NCBI GenBank assembly: GCA_018971905.1
Contig: JAGWZS010000001.1
Span: 1 to 24,211 of the forward strand
Source of the DNA: Rhodospirillales bacterium
GTDB taxonomy: Bacteria > Pseudomonadota > Alphaproteobacteria > Acetobacterales > Acetobacteraceae
Direction: 5' to 3'
Length of the DNA stretch: 24,211 nucleotides
Shown here: positions 15,501-22,453 of the stretch, piece after piece
How positions within the stretch are numbered: position 1 is the first letter of the stretch
Layout of the letters: each line of letters opens with the position of its first letter
Notes under the pieces: generated by a model
Database searches by the model: none
The model's input: the letters and a program-made list of their open reading frames with translations, nothing else
What the model was told of the DNA's origin: nothing
Made by a program: the position numbers and the translations under genes

Positions 15501-17085
15501 GATCGCCAAGCTGCGTCACTCCACGCCGGGCGTTACGCTCATTTCCCCGCCCCCGCATCACGACATCTATTCCATCGAGGATCTGGCGCAGCTCATCTAC
15601 GACCTCAAGCAGATCAACCCGCGCGCCACGGTGTGCGTGAAGCTGGTGGCGCGCTCGGGCATCGGCACCATCGCGGCCGGCGTGGCGAAAGCGAAGGCGG
15701 ATGCGATTCTCATCTCCGGCCATGTCGGCGGCACCGGCGCTTCTCCGCAAAGCTCGGTGAAATATGCTGGTATGCCGTGGGAGATGGGGCTTTCCGAGGC
15801 GCACCAGGTGCTCATGCTCAACCGGTTGCGCCACCAAGTGGTGTTGCGCACCGATGGCGGGCTGAAAACCGGACGCGATGTCGTTATCGCCGCCATGCTC
15901 GGCGCCGAGGAATTCGGTATCGGCACGGCTTCGCTCGTTGCCATGGGCTGCATCATGGTCCGCCAGTGCCATTCAAACACTTGCCCTGTGGGCGTGTGCA
16001 CGCAGGACGAGGCGTTGCGCCAGAAATTTGACGGCACGCCTGAGAAGGTGATCAACCTGTTCTCTTTCGTGGCGGAGGAAGTGCGTGAAATTCTGGCCTC
16101 GCTCGGTTTCCGCTCCATGCACGAGATCATCGGCCGGACGGATTTGCTGCATCAGGTCTCGCGTGGCGCAGATTATCTGGACGATCTCGATCTCAACCCG
16201 CTCCTCGCCCAGGCCGACCCTGGCCCCTATGCGCGCTACTGCACCCGCGAGGGCCGCAACGAGGTGCCGGATACGCTCGACGCTCAGATGATCGAAGACG
16301 CCGAGCCCTTCTTCAAGAGCGGCGAGAAGATGCAGTTGCAATACAACATCCGCAACACGCATCGCGCCATTGGCACCAAGTTCAGCTCGCAAATTGTGGC
16401 CAAGTACCGCAAGGTGAAGCTCCAGCCGGATCACGTCACTGTGCGCCTGCGCGGCTCGGCCGGGCAAAGCCTGGGCGCTTTCGCGGTGAACGGGCTGAAG
16501 CTGGAAGTGTTTGGCGATGCCAACGACTACGTGGGCAAGGGGCTTTCCGGCGGCAGCATTGTGGTGCGCCCTGGTCCGTCCTCCAAGCTTAAAACCAACG
16601 AGAACACCATCATAGGAAACACGGTGCTCTATGGCGCCACCGCCGGCAGCCTGTTCGCGGCGGGTCTGGCGGGCGAGCGTTTCGCTGTGCGCAATTCCGG
16701 GGCGGTCGCGGTTGTTGAAGGTGTTGGCTCCAACGCCTGCGAATATATGACCGGCGGCACGGTCGTAATTCTGGGCGAAGTGGGCGACAATTTTGGCGCC
16801 GGCTTCACCGGCGGCATCGCCTTTGTTTACGACCGCGCGAACAAATTCGAGATGCGGCTGAACAAAGAGACGCTGCACTGGCAACGCGTCAATTCCGCCC
16901 ACTGGGCCGGAGTGCTGCGCGAGCTGGTGGAGCGCCACGTGGCCGAGACAGAAAGCCGTTATGCCGCAACGCTGCTGAATGATTGGACTCGCGAGGCGCC
17001 GCATTTCTGGCAGGTGGTGCCAACCGAATATATTAAATACCTGCCCGCGGCGCTCGATGACACGCCCGCGCTAAAAACCGCCTGA
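12553..17085 (+). CDS. gltB: Glutamate synthase large subunit
   Basis: The protein hydrolyses glutamine and channels ammonia to 2-oxoglutarate at an FMN site. The N-terminal class II amidotransferase domain starts at the nucleophile Cys33 (HDACGVG) after a 32-residue propeptide, with YHQRYSTNTFPTW and LAHNGEINTVAGN visible later in the domain. The central domain leads into the FMN-binding synthase domain (LISPPPHHDIYSIEDL, ISGHVGGTGASP). The 3Fe-4S cluster cysteines are 1133, 1139 and 1144 (CIMVRQCHSNTC). The C-terminal GXGXG beta-helix domain (GGSIVVRPG, NTVLYGATAG, MTGGTVVILG) completes the 1510 residues. This matches the full length of alphaproteobacterial GltB. A strong terminator follows. 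Confidence 0.98.
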   Translation: MNHETASEFLTAWDANAEALKHTYSRAQEHDACGVGLVAALDGKKRRDIVQAGIDALKAVWHRGAVDADGKTGDGAGIHIEIPQDFFAAEIKRGGDRLHEGAIAVGMVFLPKTDLGAQERCRQIVETEILNFGYRIYGWRQVPINVACIGEKANATRPEIEQIMLWNARGLSEDEFERELYIIRRKIEKAAIEAQVPELYLCSLSCRSIVYKGMFLAESLTDFYPDLLDERFVSRFAIYHQRYSTNTFPTWKLAQPFRMLAHNGEINTVAGNINWMQSHETRLAAEGLDEFLDYVKPVVQASGSDTAALDNVFELLVRAGRDAPMAKTLMIPPSISSDAAMPQAHKDLFLYCNAVMEPWDGPAAVCASDGRFVIAGLDRNGLRPLRYSITRHNMLIVGSETGMVKLDEEDIIEKGAVGPGQTIAVDLEESKFYHDGELKDMLAARQDFAAWTKRITVIDHIVKTDAPEPVRLDTEALRRRQLAVGFSLEDMELILHPMVETAQEATGSMGDDTPVAVLSDRYRGLHHYFRQSFSQVTNPAMDSLRETRVMTLKTRLGNLGNVLDENEEQCDLLQLESPVLSSAEFEAMRRTMGASACVVDATFKITNGEGGLRRAIERIRREAEEGVRAGCTHVILTDEAMGPERAPIPMILATGAVHTHLVRQSLRTFTSLNVRSSECLDVHYFAVLVGVGATTVNAYLAQECIADRHARGLFGNVSLKECVARYKKAVDKGLLKVMSKMGISVISSYRGGYNFEAIGLSRALVGEFFPGMASRISGIGLPGIAHKVLELHEKAWGGAAVPLDAGGLYRQRRTGEAHAFDNNAIHLLQTAVNSGSYRMFKKYSEMVRKQKPVALRDLLDFRMEGLSPISPDEVESITSIRKRLLAPGISLGALSPEAHETLSIAMNRIGARSDSGEGGEDPSRAEPRPNGDNASSAIKQIASGRFGVTAEYLNDCKEIEIKVAQGAKPGEGGQLPGFKVTELIAKLRHSTPGVTLISPPPHHDIYSIEDLAQLIYDLKQINPRATVCVKLVARSGIGTIAAGVAKAKADAILISGHVGGTGASPQSSVKYAGMPWEMGLSEAHQVLMLNRLRHQVVLRTDGGLKTGRDVVIAAMLGAEEFGIGTASLVAMGCIMVRQCHSNTCPVGVCTQDEALRQKFDGTPEKVINLFSFVAEEVREILASLGFRSMHEIIGRTDLLHQVSRGADYLDDLDLNPLLAQADPGPYARYCTREGRNEVPDTLDAQMIEDAEPFFKSGEKMQLQYNIRNTHRAIGTKFSSQIVAKYRKVKLQPDHVTVRLRGSAGQSLGAFAVNGLKLEVFGDANDYVGKGLSGGSIVVRPGPSSKLKTNENTIIGNTVLYGATAGSLFAAGLAGERFAVRNSGAVAVVEGVGSNACEYMTGGTVVILGEVGDNFGAGFTGGIAFVYDRANKFEMRLNKETLHWQRVNSAHWAGVLRELVERHVAETESRYAATLLNDWTREAPHFWQVVPTEYIKYLPAALDDTPALKTA

Positions 17086-17102
17086 CCAGCCTGGTTGTTG
17101 CG

Positions 17103-17135
17103 AAAGAGGCTGCTTTTAAAAAGCAGCCTCTTTTT
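17103..17135. terminator. Intrinsic terminator after gltB
   Basis: A perfect 13-bp stem, AAAGAGGCTGCTT (17103-17115) and AAGCAGCCTCTTT (17121-17133), surrounds the loop TTAAA. The stem ends in A- and T-runs on both strands, so it can work in either direction. It lies 17 bp after the gltB stop. Confidence 0.93.
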
Positions 17136-17159
17136 GCGGGCTTTTTAGAATGCCATAAT
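17131..17159 (+). promoter_or_regulatory. Candidate promoter of fzlA (leaderless start)
   Basis: CATAAT (17154-17159) matches five of six -10 bases; TTTTTG at 17131-17136 is a weak -35 at 17 bp, inside the terminator T-run. The expected transcription start coincides with the ATG at 17167, and no ribosome binding site is present. Confidence 0.4.
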
Positions 17160-17166
17160 CCCGGCC

Positions 17167-17835
17167 ATGCGAGTCCTTTATCACCTTCCGCTCTCCCCCT
17201 ATTCGCGCAAGGTGCGAATGGTTCTGGCTGAAAAGCGTCTTCCTTTTGAGCTGCGTGTTGAAAAAGTGTGGGACCGGCAGCCGAGCTATCTGGAGATGAA
17301 CCCGGCCTGCACCGTGCCGACCCTGGTTGAGCATAACGGGCTGGTGATCCCCGATTCGCGGGTGATTTGCGAATATCTCGAAGAATCCTACCCTGATACG
17401 CCGCTGCTCAGCCGCTCCCAGCCTGAGCGGGTGGAAACGCGCCGCCTCGTCGCCTGGTTCGACGAGAAATTTTACGACGAGGTTGTGCGCAACCTTTACT
17501 GGGAAAAAAATCTTAAACAGGCGCTCAAGCTCGGCGCGCCAGACGGCAACGCCCTGCGCGCGGGTTATGCGAATTTGAAGCAGCACCTGCTCTATATCGG
17601 CTGGCTAGCAGAGCACCGCCGCTGGCTGGCGGGGAGCAGCCTTTCAGTTGCGGATTTCGCCGCCGCCGCCATGCTTTCCACACTGGATTTCATGGGCGAT
17701 GTCGATTGGTCGGTTTCTCCCGCTGCCAAGGACTGGTACGTGCGCATCAAGTCCCGCCCTTGCTTCCGTGCCGTTCTGGCAGACCGCGTGAACGGCATGG
17801 CGCCGCCACCCCATTACGCGGACCTGGATTTTTAA
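17167..17835 (+). CDS. fzlA: FzlA-like FtsZ-binding protein (glutathione S-transferase family)
   Basis: The 222-residue protein has the two-domain GST fold. A thioredoxin-like N-terminal half contains LPLSPYSRKVRMVLAEK (7-23), NPACTVPTLV (45-54) and PDSRVICEYLEE (62-73); an all-helical C-terminal half contains LAGSSLSVADFAAAAMLSTL (154-173). The tail ADRVNGMAPPPHYADLDF (205-222) closely resembles the conserved end of FzlA, an alphaproteobacterial GST-like protein that binds FtsZ and affects septal constriction. That match, recalled from knowledge of the family, makes FzlA more likely than a detoxification GST. The protein is cytosolic. The gene is single, between the gltB terminator and a convergent GNAT gene 31 bp away. 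Confidence 0.75.
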   Translation: MRVLYHLPLSPYSRKVRMVLAEKRLPFELRVEKVWDRQPSYLEMNPACTVPTLVEHNGLVIPDSRVICEYLEESYPDTPLLSRSQPERVETRRLVAWFDEKFYDEVVRNLYWEKNLKQALKLGAPDGNALRAGYANLKQHLLYIGWLAEHRRWLAGSSLSVADFAAAAMLSTLDFMGDVDWSVSPAAKDWYVRIKSRPCFRAVLADRVNGMAPPPHYADLDF

Positions 17836-17866
17836 ACCCGGGTTTCCTGCTCTCAACGGCCGGATG

Positions 17867-18289
17867 TTACGGCAATTTACGCATAAGCCGGTGCGGAATA
17901 CCCGCATCCAAAAACTCCGGCCCTTCCGCCACGTAACCCAGCCGCTGGTAAAACCCGGCCGCGTGGGTCTGTGCGTCCAGCACAAAGGCACTGCCAGGGT
18001 GCTCAGCTTCAATCCTCTGCATCAGCATCCTGCCGATGCCAAATTTTCGGAATGCCGCCTTCACCGCCACCCGGCCAATTTTCTGCAATCCGGGCGCTTT
18101 TTTAACCGCCCGGGCCGTGCCCGCCGGCTCGCCATTCCATAGCGCCAGAAAGTGCAGGGCTGCATCGTCCAGCTCGTCCAGCTCTTCCTCCGTCGGCACG
18201 CCTTGCTCACCCACAAACACCGCAAGACGGATGGCAAAACATGCTTCAAGCTCCACCGAGCCGCGGGCAGCCCGGAGGATCTGGATCAC
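17867..18289 (-). CDS. GNAT family N-acetyltransferase
   Basis: The 140-residue protein shows the GNAT acetyl-CoA fold. It has an N-terminal segment IRLAVFVGEQGVPTEEELDE typical of the ElaA-like group, a central strand with ALWNGEPAGTARAV, and motif A KIGRVAVKAAFRKFGIGRML (acetyl-CoA loop RKFGIG). Motif B ends in HAAGFYQRLGYVAEGPEFLDAG. The substrate cannot be predicted. The start is GTG at 18289 and overlaps the stop of the upstream PhoX-like gene by 4 bp (GTGA), so the two are coupled. It converges on fzlA with a 31-bp gap and no clear terminator. Confidence 0.88.
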   Translation of the reverse strand: MIQILRAARGSVELEACFAIRLAVFVGEQGVPTEEELDELDDAALHFLALWNGEPAGTARAVKKAPGLQKIGRVAVKAAFRKFGIGRMLMQRIEAEHPGSAFVLDAQTHAAGFYQRLGYVAEGPEFLDAGIPHRLMRKLP

Positions 18290-19866
18290 TGTGTTACCAG
18301 CCCGATGATGGTGGTCTGGGGCGGCATGTTGGGCTTCAGCGTTGGCCAGCGCGTGGCGGGCTTGGCGAAGCTTGCCCCGGGCGTAGCGCCGGGGTGGCGC
18401 ACAGCACCGAACGCCGTTTTACTGGCGGCATCAAACGCGGCGCCACCGGCTGCCGCGCCAATTGGTGCAAGATAGGCGTAGGCCACGGCTCCTTGGGCTG
18501 GGCCGGTGGTTTGCATGACAAACAGCCCATCCGCCGTTTGCGTGGTGCTGCCGCGCTGGTCGGTGCCGATCCAGAGATTGCCCGCGGGGTCGATGGCCAG
18601 TGTGCGCGGTTTGCGCAGCCAGGCCTGACTGCCGGGGCCGTATTGCGTGCCGGCATCACTGGCCGGGTTGCCCGCAACCAGTGCGATGTTTGCCGGAAAA
18701 TGCCGGGCGGCAGGGTCTGCCCCTGGGATGGTGAAGCGAACGATATGCCCAGCCTCGCCGCCGGGGTTTAGCGTGTCAGCAACGCTGCGGGCCGCATTGC
18801 CCGCGCAGGCCAGGTACAGCATGGCGCCATCGGCGCTCATCGCTAGTCCTTCGGGTGCGTCAAAACCTTCGCCCCCGGCGGTGATGCCGGTATTCGCCAA
18901 CCCCGCAAGCGAGGGCACGTCGTCCGGCAGATCCACCCAATCTATCCCATCCCCGCCCAAAACCGCCACGCAGAGGGTGCCTGAATCCAGCGCCGTGCCG
19001 TCTGTTGCGTTCGTCGCCGCCACAAACCGGAACAGCATTCCCGCCGCCGCGTCTTGCGTGAAGAATACCACGGGGCGGCCATCCTTGGTGGTGGTGGCTA
19101 ACACTCCGGCCCGGGCGATCCGCCCAAGTGCCGTGCGTTTTACAGGCAGAGAAAGTGGGTCGAGTGGGTCGAACTCCACAACCCAGCCATAATGCGCCGC
19201 ATCTGCGGGGTTGTTGTAACCAAGGCCAAGCCCCGCCAACCGCGTAAGCCACGGCCCGGCATCGCCTTCAGCCAACAGCACATTGCCCCAGGGCGAGGTG
19301 CTGCCGCCATTCACCGCCAGAACACCCTGGGCGGTAGCACCTATTTGCGCCACGGCCGGGCCAGAGATTTGGCAGAGCGTGCCATCTGAAAGGCGGCGGG
19401 TTTGGTAGCCGCCCACCACCGTTACCCAGCGCCCGCCGAGATATTCCAGATTGACCACCGTAACGCCTTGCTCGCGCCCGGCCACTTCAGGATCATCCCC
19501 GCCATCCGCGAAAAGCATTCGCGCGGGCGCGGTGGGGTTGGCAGTCACCAGCACGAGGCGCGGAATACCGTCCTGCGCCAGCGGCGGTGCAACCAACGCC
19601 GCGATTACCGCATCGTAAGGAAACTGGTCATTGGCTTGGGCGGGCGTCAGCGCCGCCGGGTTAAAAGCTGGTGCGTCCGGCTGGAGCAAATCACCCCAGC
19701 GGGCAATGACAATGCGGGAAAACCCCGGGCCGATCTTGTCATCCAGGGCTGGCGTCTGAAAATTTTGCGGCAACGGGAGTGCTGGTGCGCCAAGCACGCT
19801 TTGCGCACGCGCTGCCGTGGCCGAAAGTGCGGCAAGGGCGCCAAGCAGAACGGGCCGCCGGCGCAC
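18286..19866 (-). CDS. Exported PhoX/DUF839-like protein with altered active site
   Basis: I choose GTG 19866, four bases after the bamE stop. This gives 526 residues beginning with RRRPVLLGALAALSATAARA, a signal peptide with adjacent arginines that suggests Tat or Sec export. The frame stays open to 20049, but that would overlap bamE. Family markers of the PhoX/DUF839 beta-propeller are GFSRIVIARWGDLL, STSPWGNVLLAE, YGWVVEFDPLDPLSLPVKRTALGR, FDAPEGLAMSADG and RKPRTLAIDPAGNLWIGTD. Known PhoX phosphatases need Ca and Fe ligands in NNCAGG, LTCEE and the HEG/HEA segment after ALGR. Here the Cys is missing (AVNGGST), LTCEE reads LLAEGD, and the segment after ALGR reads IARAGVLA with no His-Glu. 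It may be inactive as a phosphatase, or do something else. It is coupled to the downstream GNAT gene. Confidence 0.75.
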   Translation of the reverse strand: MRRRPVLLGALAALSATAARAQSVLGAPALPLPQNFQTPALDDKIGPGFSRIVIARWGDLLQPDAPAFNPAALTPAQANDQFPYDAVIAALVAPPLAQDGIPRLVLVTANPTAPARMLFADGGDDPEVAGREQGVTVVNLEYLGGRWVTVVGGYQTRRLSDGTLCQISGPAVAQIGATAQGVLAVNGGSTSPWGNVLLAEGDAGPWLTRLAGLGLGYNNPADAAHYGWVVEFDPLDPLSLPVKRTALGRIARAGVLATTTKDGRPVVFFTQDAAAGMLFRFVAATNATDGTALDSGTLCVAVLGGDGIDWVDLPDDVPSLAGLANTGITAGGEGFDAPEGLAMSADGAMLYLACAGNAARSVADTLNPGGEAGHIVRFTIPGADPAARHFPANIALVAGNPASDAGTQYGPGSQAWLRKPRTLAIDPAGNLWIGTDQRGSTTQTADGLFVMQTTGPAQGAVAYAYLAPIGAAAGGAAFDAASKTAFGAVRHPGATPGASFAKPATRWPTLKPNMPPQTTIIGLVTQ

Positions 19867-19870
19867 CGGC

Positions 19871-20401
19871 CTAAAAACCGCTGCCGAGGCCGCTGGACGC
19901 GCCGTTGCCGCCCAGCGCCCCAGCGCCGTTGGCGCCCGAGGTATCGGCTGCGTTGCCCAATGGGCTGTAGCTGCCAACGCCACCCACGAGCTGCTGGATG
20001 AACCCCGCGGTACCGCCGGGCACGGGTGTCTGCTTGCTGTCCATGGCAACGGGCACGGCGTCTTTCAGTGTTTTGCGGGTCGCAGATTTGAAAGAGCCAT
20101 CATTATTAAAGGTCACGACCACAACAGCCTGGTGCTCCACCCCTTCGGTGCGGGCGATGCGCATTTTGGTAACCTGAGAAACATAAACCCAGTTGTTCGG
20201 GTCGTATTGCTCAATAAAGGTGGGCGGCCCCAGCAGGGCCTGCACATCGGCCTGCTGCGAAACGCCGGGCGTAAGCTGCGAAAGTTCGTTCTGCGTAACC
20301 GCAATGCCACGATAATGCGGCGCGTCTGAGAACACGGCGCAACCAGAAACGCCTAGCAGAGCGGTTAACAGCAGGCTTTGGGGCAGCTTGGTCAAGGGCA
20401 C
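19871..20401 (-). CDS. bamE: BamE/SmpA-OmlA domain lipoprotein
   Basis: BamE is an outer-membrane lipoprotein of the beta-barrel assembly machine. The 176-residue protein has a lipoprotein signal with lipobox LGVSGC (lipid-bearing Cys21), then the SmpA/OmlA domain at about 30-115: YRGIAVTQNELSQLTPGVSQ, VQALLGPPTF, and WVYVSQVTKM. The last 50 residues or so are a Gly/Ala/Asn/Ser-rich tail not seen in E. coli BamE, which is about 113 residues long. The start is GTG at 20401, supported by AAGGA 7 nt upstream. It is divergent from yceD across 108 bp and followed 4 bp later by the PhoX-like gene. Confidence 0.88.
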   Translation of the reverse strand: MPLTKLPQSLLLTALLGVSGCAVFSDAPHYRGIAVTQNELSQLTPGVSQQADVQALLGPPTFIEQYDPNNWVYVSQVTKMRIARTEGVEHQAVVVVTFNNDGSFKSATRKTLKDAVPVAMDSKQTPVPGGTAGFIQQLVGGVGSYSPLGNAADTSGANGAGALGGNGASSGLGSGF

Positions 20402-20457
20402 GCTTCAATCCTTAAGCTTACGAGAGACACCGCACCCGGGCGGCCTCTCCCGCCTTT

Positions 20458-20486
20458 GGGTCTCACGGCAGGGGCTTACGTGTCAA
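20458..20486 (-). promoter_or_regulatory. Candidate promoter for bamE, overlapping the yceD promoter
   Basis: A perfect -35 TTGACA is present on the minus strand (20481-20486). The sequence 17 bp on (AGACCC, 20458-20463) is a poor -10. If used, it shares DNA with the divergent yceD promoter. Confidence 0.3.
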
Positions 20487-20503
20487 TGCGCAAGGTCTAT
20501 ATT
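20475..20503 (+). promoter_or_regulatory. Candidate promoter of the yceD-rpmF-plsX-fabH operon (leaderless start)
   Basis: TATATT (20498-20503) matches five of six -10 bases, 17 bp after a weak -35 (CTTACG, 20475-20480). The predicted transcription start falls on the yceD ATG at 20510. The spacer contains a perfect minus-strand TTGACA (20481-20486). Confidence 0.5.
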
Positions 20504-20509
20504 ACATGA

Positions 20510-21049
20510 ATGCAGGAAGAACTCAGCTACCCGGTCAAAGCGGCACAGATCAAGGATCAAAGCCAGATATTCACCGTCATCGCGGATGCAGCGCAGCGCG
20601 CGGCGCTGGCGGTGCGTTTTGGCCTGCCGGCAATTTCCCGGCTGGAGGGACGCTTTACGCTTCAGCATGAGCGTTCGGGCACCATCACCGCCGCACTGGC
20701 GATGCACGCCAGCGTTACCCAAATTTGTGTTGTCACGCTTGAGCTGTTCGAGGCCACAATTCAGGATGTGGCTGCCCTGCGCTTTGTCCCTGAAGCCGCG
20801 ATGCGCCAGCCCTTGGGCGACGATACCTTGGAAGAAGATCTGACACCGGATGCACTCGATTCGCCTGATGAGATACCCTATGCGAACGACACCATAGACC
20901 TTGGCGCGGTGCTCGCTGAACAGCTTGCGCTGACATTGGACCCTTACCCGCGTAAACCCGCCGCCGCCTTGCCGGATACGGCAACAGACGACAACGCCAA
21001 CCCGTTTGCCGCCCTGGCCGCCAGGTTTGGCAAACCCGGCGGCGTATAA
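20510..21049 (+). CDS. yceD: YceD/DUF177 family protein
   Basis: DUF177 proteins are usually encoded next to rpmF and have been linked to 23S rRNA accumulation. The 179-residue protein has the alphaproteobacterial pattern: an N-terminal strand region, RLEGRFTLQHERSGTITAAL at 45-64, a central VTLELFEATIQDVAALRFVP, an acidic linker (about 105-125), and the family-typical TIDLGAVLAEQLALTLDPYPRK near the C-terminus. The Cys pairs seen in some DUF177 proteins are absent. ATG 20510 has no usable ribosome binding site, and its -10 suggests a leaderless mRNA. It is the first gene of a typical yceD-rpmF-plsX-fabH cluster. Confidence 0.85.
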   Translation: MQEELSYPVKAAQIKDQSQIFTVIADAAQRAALAVRFGLPAISRLEGRFTLQHERSGTITAALAMHASVTQICVVTLELFEATIQDVAALRFVPEAAMRQPLGDDTLEEDLTPDALDSPDEIPYANDTIDLGAVLAEQLALTLDPYPRKPAAALPDTATDDNANPFAALAARFGKPGGV

Positions 21050-21075
21050 CCGCGAAATTATCAGCCATGACTTGC

Positions 21076-21091
21076 GAGCCGCGCCCGGCTC
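21076..21091 (+). repeat. Hairpin in the yceD-rpmF gap
   Basis: GAGCCG and CGGCTC form a perfect 6-bp stem around the tetraloop CGCC. GCCGCG (21079-21084) could pair instead with CGCGGC (21097-21102), so two exclusive structures are possible upstream of rpmF. No T-tract follows. Confidence 0.4.
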
Positions 21092-21104
21092 TGCTACGCG
21101 GCGC

Positions 21105-21132
21105 TTTCCAGTACTTAGACTGATTCTATAAG
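21105..21132 (+). promoter_or_regulatory. Candidate internal promoter for rpmF
   Basis: TTTCCA (21105-21110) and TATAAG (21127-21132, five of six) are 16 bp apart. The predicted leader is only a few bases; the rpmF AAGG ribosome binding motif overlaps the -10, so it would serve only transcripts from upstream. Confidence 0.4.
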
Positions 21133-21142
21133 GCGTTTTGTC

Positions 21143-21346
21143 ATGGCCGTTCCTAAACGAAAAACTTCCCCTTCGCGCGCGGGTATGCGCCGGAGCCACC
21201 AGGCGCTCTCCGCCGAGGCGCACGCTGAGTGCTCCAACTGCGGTGAACTGAAGCGCCCGCACCATGTATGCGCCCATTGTGGCCATTACGATGGCCGCGA
21301 GGTTGTGGGTGCCGGCAAGGAAGCCAAGGGCGTCGTCCGCGTCTGA
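21143..21346 (+). CDS. rpmF: 50S ribosomal protein bL32
   Basis: The 67-residue protein starts with the invariant [19 protein letters not shown]. It has a complete zinc-ribbon with Cys30, Cys33 (CSNCG), Cys43 and Cys46 (CAHCG), so it is the Cys-containing, zinc-binding form. Length fits the family. It lies 93 bp after yceD and 54 bp before plsX, the standard order. Confidence 0.98.
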   Translation: MAVPKRKTSPSRAGMRRSHQALSAEAHAECSNCGELKRPHHVCAHCGHYDGREVVGAGKEAKGVVRV

Positions 21347-21375
21347 TACCGCTTAAATCATGGTTGGAAGCGGTA
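21347..21375 (+). repeat. Inverted repeat between rpmF and plsX
   Basis: TACCGCTT (21347-21354) and AAGCGGTA (21368-21375) form a perfect 8-bp stem with a 13-nt loop, beginning immediately after the rpmF stop. There is no T-run, so it is more likely a processing or stabilising hairpin than a terminator. Confidence 0.5.
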
Positions 21376-21400
21376 ATAAGAAGCCCAAAATAGGGGTAAA

Positions 21401-22453
21401 ATGAGCCAGAGCAGTAAACTGGCAGTGGATGCCATGGGTGGTGACCACGCGCCAGACGCCATTATTGCGGGGCTCGACATTGCCGCGGAACGCCATCCAC
21501 GCGCCTCTTTCCTCATATTCGGGGATGAGGCGCGCCTCATCCCGCTGCTGGCTTCGGCCAGACATCTTGCCGGGCGCCACGAGCTGCGCCACTGCACCGA
21601 GACCGTAACCGGCGATATGAAGCCGACAGTGGCCTTGCGCCTGCGCGATTCATCAATGCGCCGCGCCATAGATTCCGTGCTGGCCGGTGAGGCCCAGGGC
21701 GTGGTTTCCGCCGGCAACACGGGTGCGCTGTTGGCTCTTTCCAAGATCGTCCTGAAAACCCTGAAGGGCATAGACCGCCCGGCCATGGCCGCCACCGCGC
21801 CTTCGGCCAAGGGCGATGTGGTGATGCTCGATCTCGGGCTTAACGTGGTCTACGATTCCCGTAACCTCGTCGAATTCGCTCTGATGGGCATGATCTTCGC
21901 GCGGATTGTGCTGGGGTTGCCCGCCCCCAGCTTTGGCCTGCTGAACATTGGCTCGGAAGAAGGCAAGGGCGACGAAACATTGCGTACCGCCGCCGCCATC
22001 CTGAGAGACGGCCCGTTTAACGAACAGTTTTATGGGTTTGTGGAAGGCCACGACATTGCCGCCGGTACGGTGGATGTGGTGGTGACCGACGGTTTTACCG
22101 GTAATGTTGCCTTGAAGACAGGTGAGGGGGCTCTGAAACTGGTGGGCGACTTGCTGCGCCGGGTGTTCAGCGCCGGGCCGCTGGCCAAGATGGGCTACAT
22201 ATTCGCCCGGGGTGCGCTGAAACGGTTGAAGGAAACGCTGGATCCACGCCGCTACAACGGCGCCGTGCTGCTGGGGCTGAACGGTGTTGTCGTCAAATCC
22301 CATGGCGGCACGGATGCGCTTGGCTTCGCCCACGCCGTTGATGTTGCGCTGGATATGGTGGCGCATGATTTCAACAGCCATATCGCCGATGCGCTGGCGG
22401 CAATGGACCGCGCCATTCTTTCCGACGAGCCGGTAACACACAGCAATGGCTGA
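21401..22453 (+). CDS. plsX: Phosphate acyltransferase PlsX
   Basis: PlsX converts acyl-ACP to acyl-phosphate for phospholipid synthesis and acts at the cytoplasmic face of the membrane. The 350 residues show the family N-terminus LAVDAMGGDHAP (7-18), the segment VVSAGNTGALLA, the nucleotide-like fold motif GLLNIGSEEGKG, VTDGFTGNVALKTGEG, and the C-terminal GLNGVVVKSHGGTDA. AGGGG lies 5 nt upstream of the ATG. Its last 8 bases overlap the start of fabH, so the acyl-phosphate and chain-initiation enzymes are co-expressed. Confidence 0.97.
   Translation: MSQSSKLAVDAMGGDHAPDAIIAGLDIAAERHPRASFLIFGDEARLIPLLASARHLAGRHELRHCTETVTGDMKPTVALRLRDSSMRRAIDSVLAGEAQGVVSAGNTGALLALSKIVLKTLKGIDRPAMAATAPSAKGDVVMLDLGLNVVYDSRNLVEFALMGMIFARIVLGLPAPSFGLLNIGSEEGKGDETLRTAAAILRDGPFNEQFYGFVEGHDIAAGTVDVVVTDGFTGNVALKTGEGALKLVGDLLRRVFSAGPLAKMGYIFARGALKRLKETLDPRRYNGAVLLGLNGVVVKSHGGTDALGFAHAVDVALDMVAHDFNSHIADALAAMDRAILSDEPVTHSNG

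Noticed and set aside
18286..20049. Longer PhoX-like protein starting at 20049
   Set aside because: It would overlap most of the bamE C-terminal part and add a low-complexity N-terminus before the signal peptide; GTG 19866 fits better.
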